From positions 1 through 7,039 of the forward strand of contig JAKBGL010000062.1 of the NCBI GenBank assembly GCA_021833085.1: a stretch of 7,039 nt of DNA. Reading direction: 5' to 3'. Origin of the DNA: Actinomycetes bacterium. Lineage in GTDB: Bacteria; Actinomycetota; Acidimicrobiia; Acidimicrobiales; Acidimicrobiaceae. The translations under genes and the position numbers were made by a program. Below, piece by piece: positions 6,728-7,039 of this stretch. The notes beneath the pieces were generated by a model. It searched no databases and was not told where the DNA came from. It worked only from the letters and a program-made list of their open reading frames with translations. Position 1 is the stretch's first letter, and every line of letters begins with the position of its first letter.

Positions 6728-6743
6728 ACGCCAATAGTGATAG
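6714..6743. repeat. Inverted repeat CTATCAC-N16-GTGATAG flanking the plus-strand promoter -10
   Basis: Perfect 7-bp arms (6714-6720 and 6737-6743) surround the -10 and the predicted start near 6734. This suits a dimeric repressor operator. A repeat of this size in a region this long has a fair chance of being random, so only its position makes it notable. Confidence 0.3.
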
Positions 6744-6770
6744 TTTCGTTCTTACCTCACCAAGCGTTGT

Positions 6771-6935
6771 CAGTGCAGATGCACTGGACTTATCTGTTCT
6801 TTTTAGATGGTAAGTCAACTCATCATCTAAAAAGTCACTTCTACCAGATGATCTGGGAACGAACGGGACGCTGGTCTCAACTCGGAAAGGTCTGGTATCT
6901 GACCAGTAGTAGATATCTGGGACTTCCGATTTGAG
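6771..6935. other. Cluster of consecutive inverted repeats: possible structured RNA leader, non-coding RNA or repeat element
   Basis: Four hairpin-capable units follow one another. (A) CAGTGCA-GA-TGCACTG at 6771-6786. (B) CTTTTTAGATG at 6799-6809 against CATCTAAAAAG at 6824-6834, perfect 11-bp arms with a 14-nt loop. (C) CCAGAT-G-ATCTGG at 6844-6856. (D) A 12-bp outer stem with one mismatch, 6876-6887 against 6924-6935, enclosing CTGGT-ATCTG-ACCAG at 6892-6906. I recognise no known riboswitch, tRNA or IS end. No clear U-tract follows any stem. Because the units are symmetrical, the transcribed strand is uncertain: the plus strand is favoured by the candidate promoter at 6699-6727. Confidence 0.45.
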
Positions 6936-7039
6936 CAGGGAATTTAGTCAGTCCTAGCCACATGCGAGGGGTGAGTTTGGGAGGATCAAAGGGTTCTGCC
7001 AAAATGGGTTAATCAACCAACTCAACTTGGAGAACCTCT

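Larger units (their letters stand above)
6595..7039. other. Gene-free stretch of 445 bp upstream of the NCS1 gene
   Basis: I find no convincing coding sequence here. Open stretches exist on both strands (plus 6737-6934, and minus 6720-6947 with no good start), but they overlap the hairpins, lack ribosome-binding sites and resemble no family I know. The stretch holds the NCS1 promoter, a candidate divergent promoter, two possible operators and the hairpin cluster. From 6936 to 7039 I see nothing definite apart from a small dyad, GGTT-AATC-AACC (7007-7018). The neighbouring gene lies beyond the window, in either orientation. Confidence 0.5.

Noticed and set aside
6737..6934. Open frame of 65 codons on the plus strand in the gene-free stretch
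   Set aside because: It has no ribosome-binding site and no recognisable family, and its codons are largely set by the inverted repeats it spans. A frame this long is expected by chance.
6720..6947. Stop-free run of 76 codons on the minus strand with hydrophilic, protein-like composition
   Set aside because: The only usable starts are late TTG codons without a Shine-Dalgarno, and the run overlaps the hairpin cluster. It could be a decayed gene fragment, but nothing identifies one.
3838..6957. Shared octamer CTAGGACT upstream of the ureohydrolase and upstream of the NCS1 gene (considered as a common operator or a guanidine riboswitch piece)
   Set aside because: A few shared 8-mers are expected by chance between regions of these sizes. 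The other conserved elements of the guanidine-I riboswitch are absent in both.
6963..7011. Short plus-strand peptide containing GGSKGSAK, like the Walker A of the chelatase at the window start
   Set aside because: The frame has 16 codons and lacks any other part of the ATPase domain, so the similarity is taken as coincidence rather than a duplicated fragment.
7009..7038. Possible last codons (EVLQVELVD, then stop) of a minus-strand gene entering from beyond the window
   Set aside because: Ten codons are too few to tell a true gene end from random sequence. Only the flanking sequence could show it.

Overview
The window reads as chromosomal DNA of a mycothiol-using actinobacterium of moderate GC. 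One gene is a mycothiol-dependent maleylpyruvate isomerase-type protein, a family typical of Actinobacteria. Another is a fused ChlI/ChlD chelatase subunit of the kind often found with cobalamin genes in that phylum. The near-balanced base composition and mixed codon use would fit a lineage such as the Acidimicrobiia better than high-GC Streptomyces or Mycobacterium. This placement is an inference from family content and base composition only.

Layout. (1) 1-1827 (+): an AAA+/VWA metal-chelatase subunit whose 5' end lies outside the window. (2) 1954-2850 (+): an apparently solitary beta-class DNA methyltransferase starting at GTG. (3) 2927-3754 (-): a mycothiol-dependent isomerase-family protein, tail-to-tail with the methyltransferase. 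(4) 3755-3947: a 193-bp divergent promoter region. (5) 3948-4952 (+): a ureohydrolase of the agmatinase/guanidinobutyrase type. (6) 4952-5014: a small hairpin and then a perfect 30-bp palindrome between convergent genes. (7) 5132-6580 (-): a 12-helix NCS1 nucleobase/cation symporter starting at TTG with a strong Shine-Dalgarno sequence. (8) 6595-7039: a 445-bp stretch with no supported gene. It holds a good promoter for the NCS1 gene, a candidate promoter facing the other way, and a run of consecutive inverted repeats (6771-6935) that could be a structured RNA leader, a non-coding RNA or a repeat-type element.

Function. The ureohydrolase and the NCS1 permease converge on a shared palindromic terminator candidate. 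They could form an uptake-and-hydrolysis pair for a guanidino or other nitrogen-rich compound, but the sequence does not fix the substrate, and they may simply be neighbours. The chelatase subunit probably serves cobalt insertion in cobalamin synthesis, because nothing in the window suggests photosynthesis. I see no obvious new defence or mobile system. The most unexplained part is the hairpin-rich region 6595-7039.
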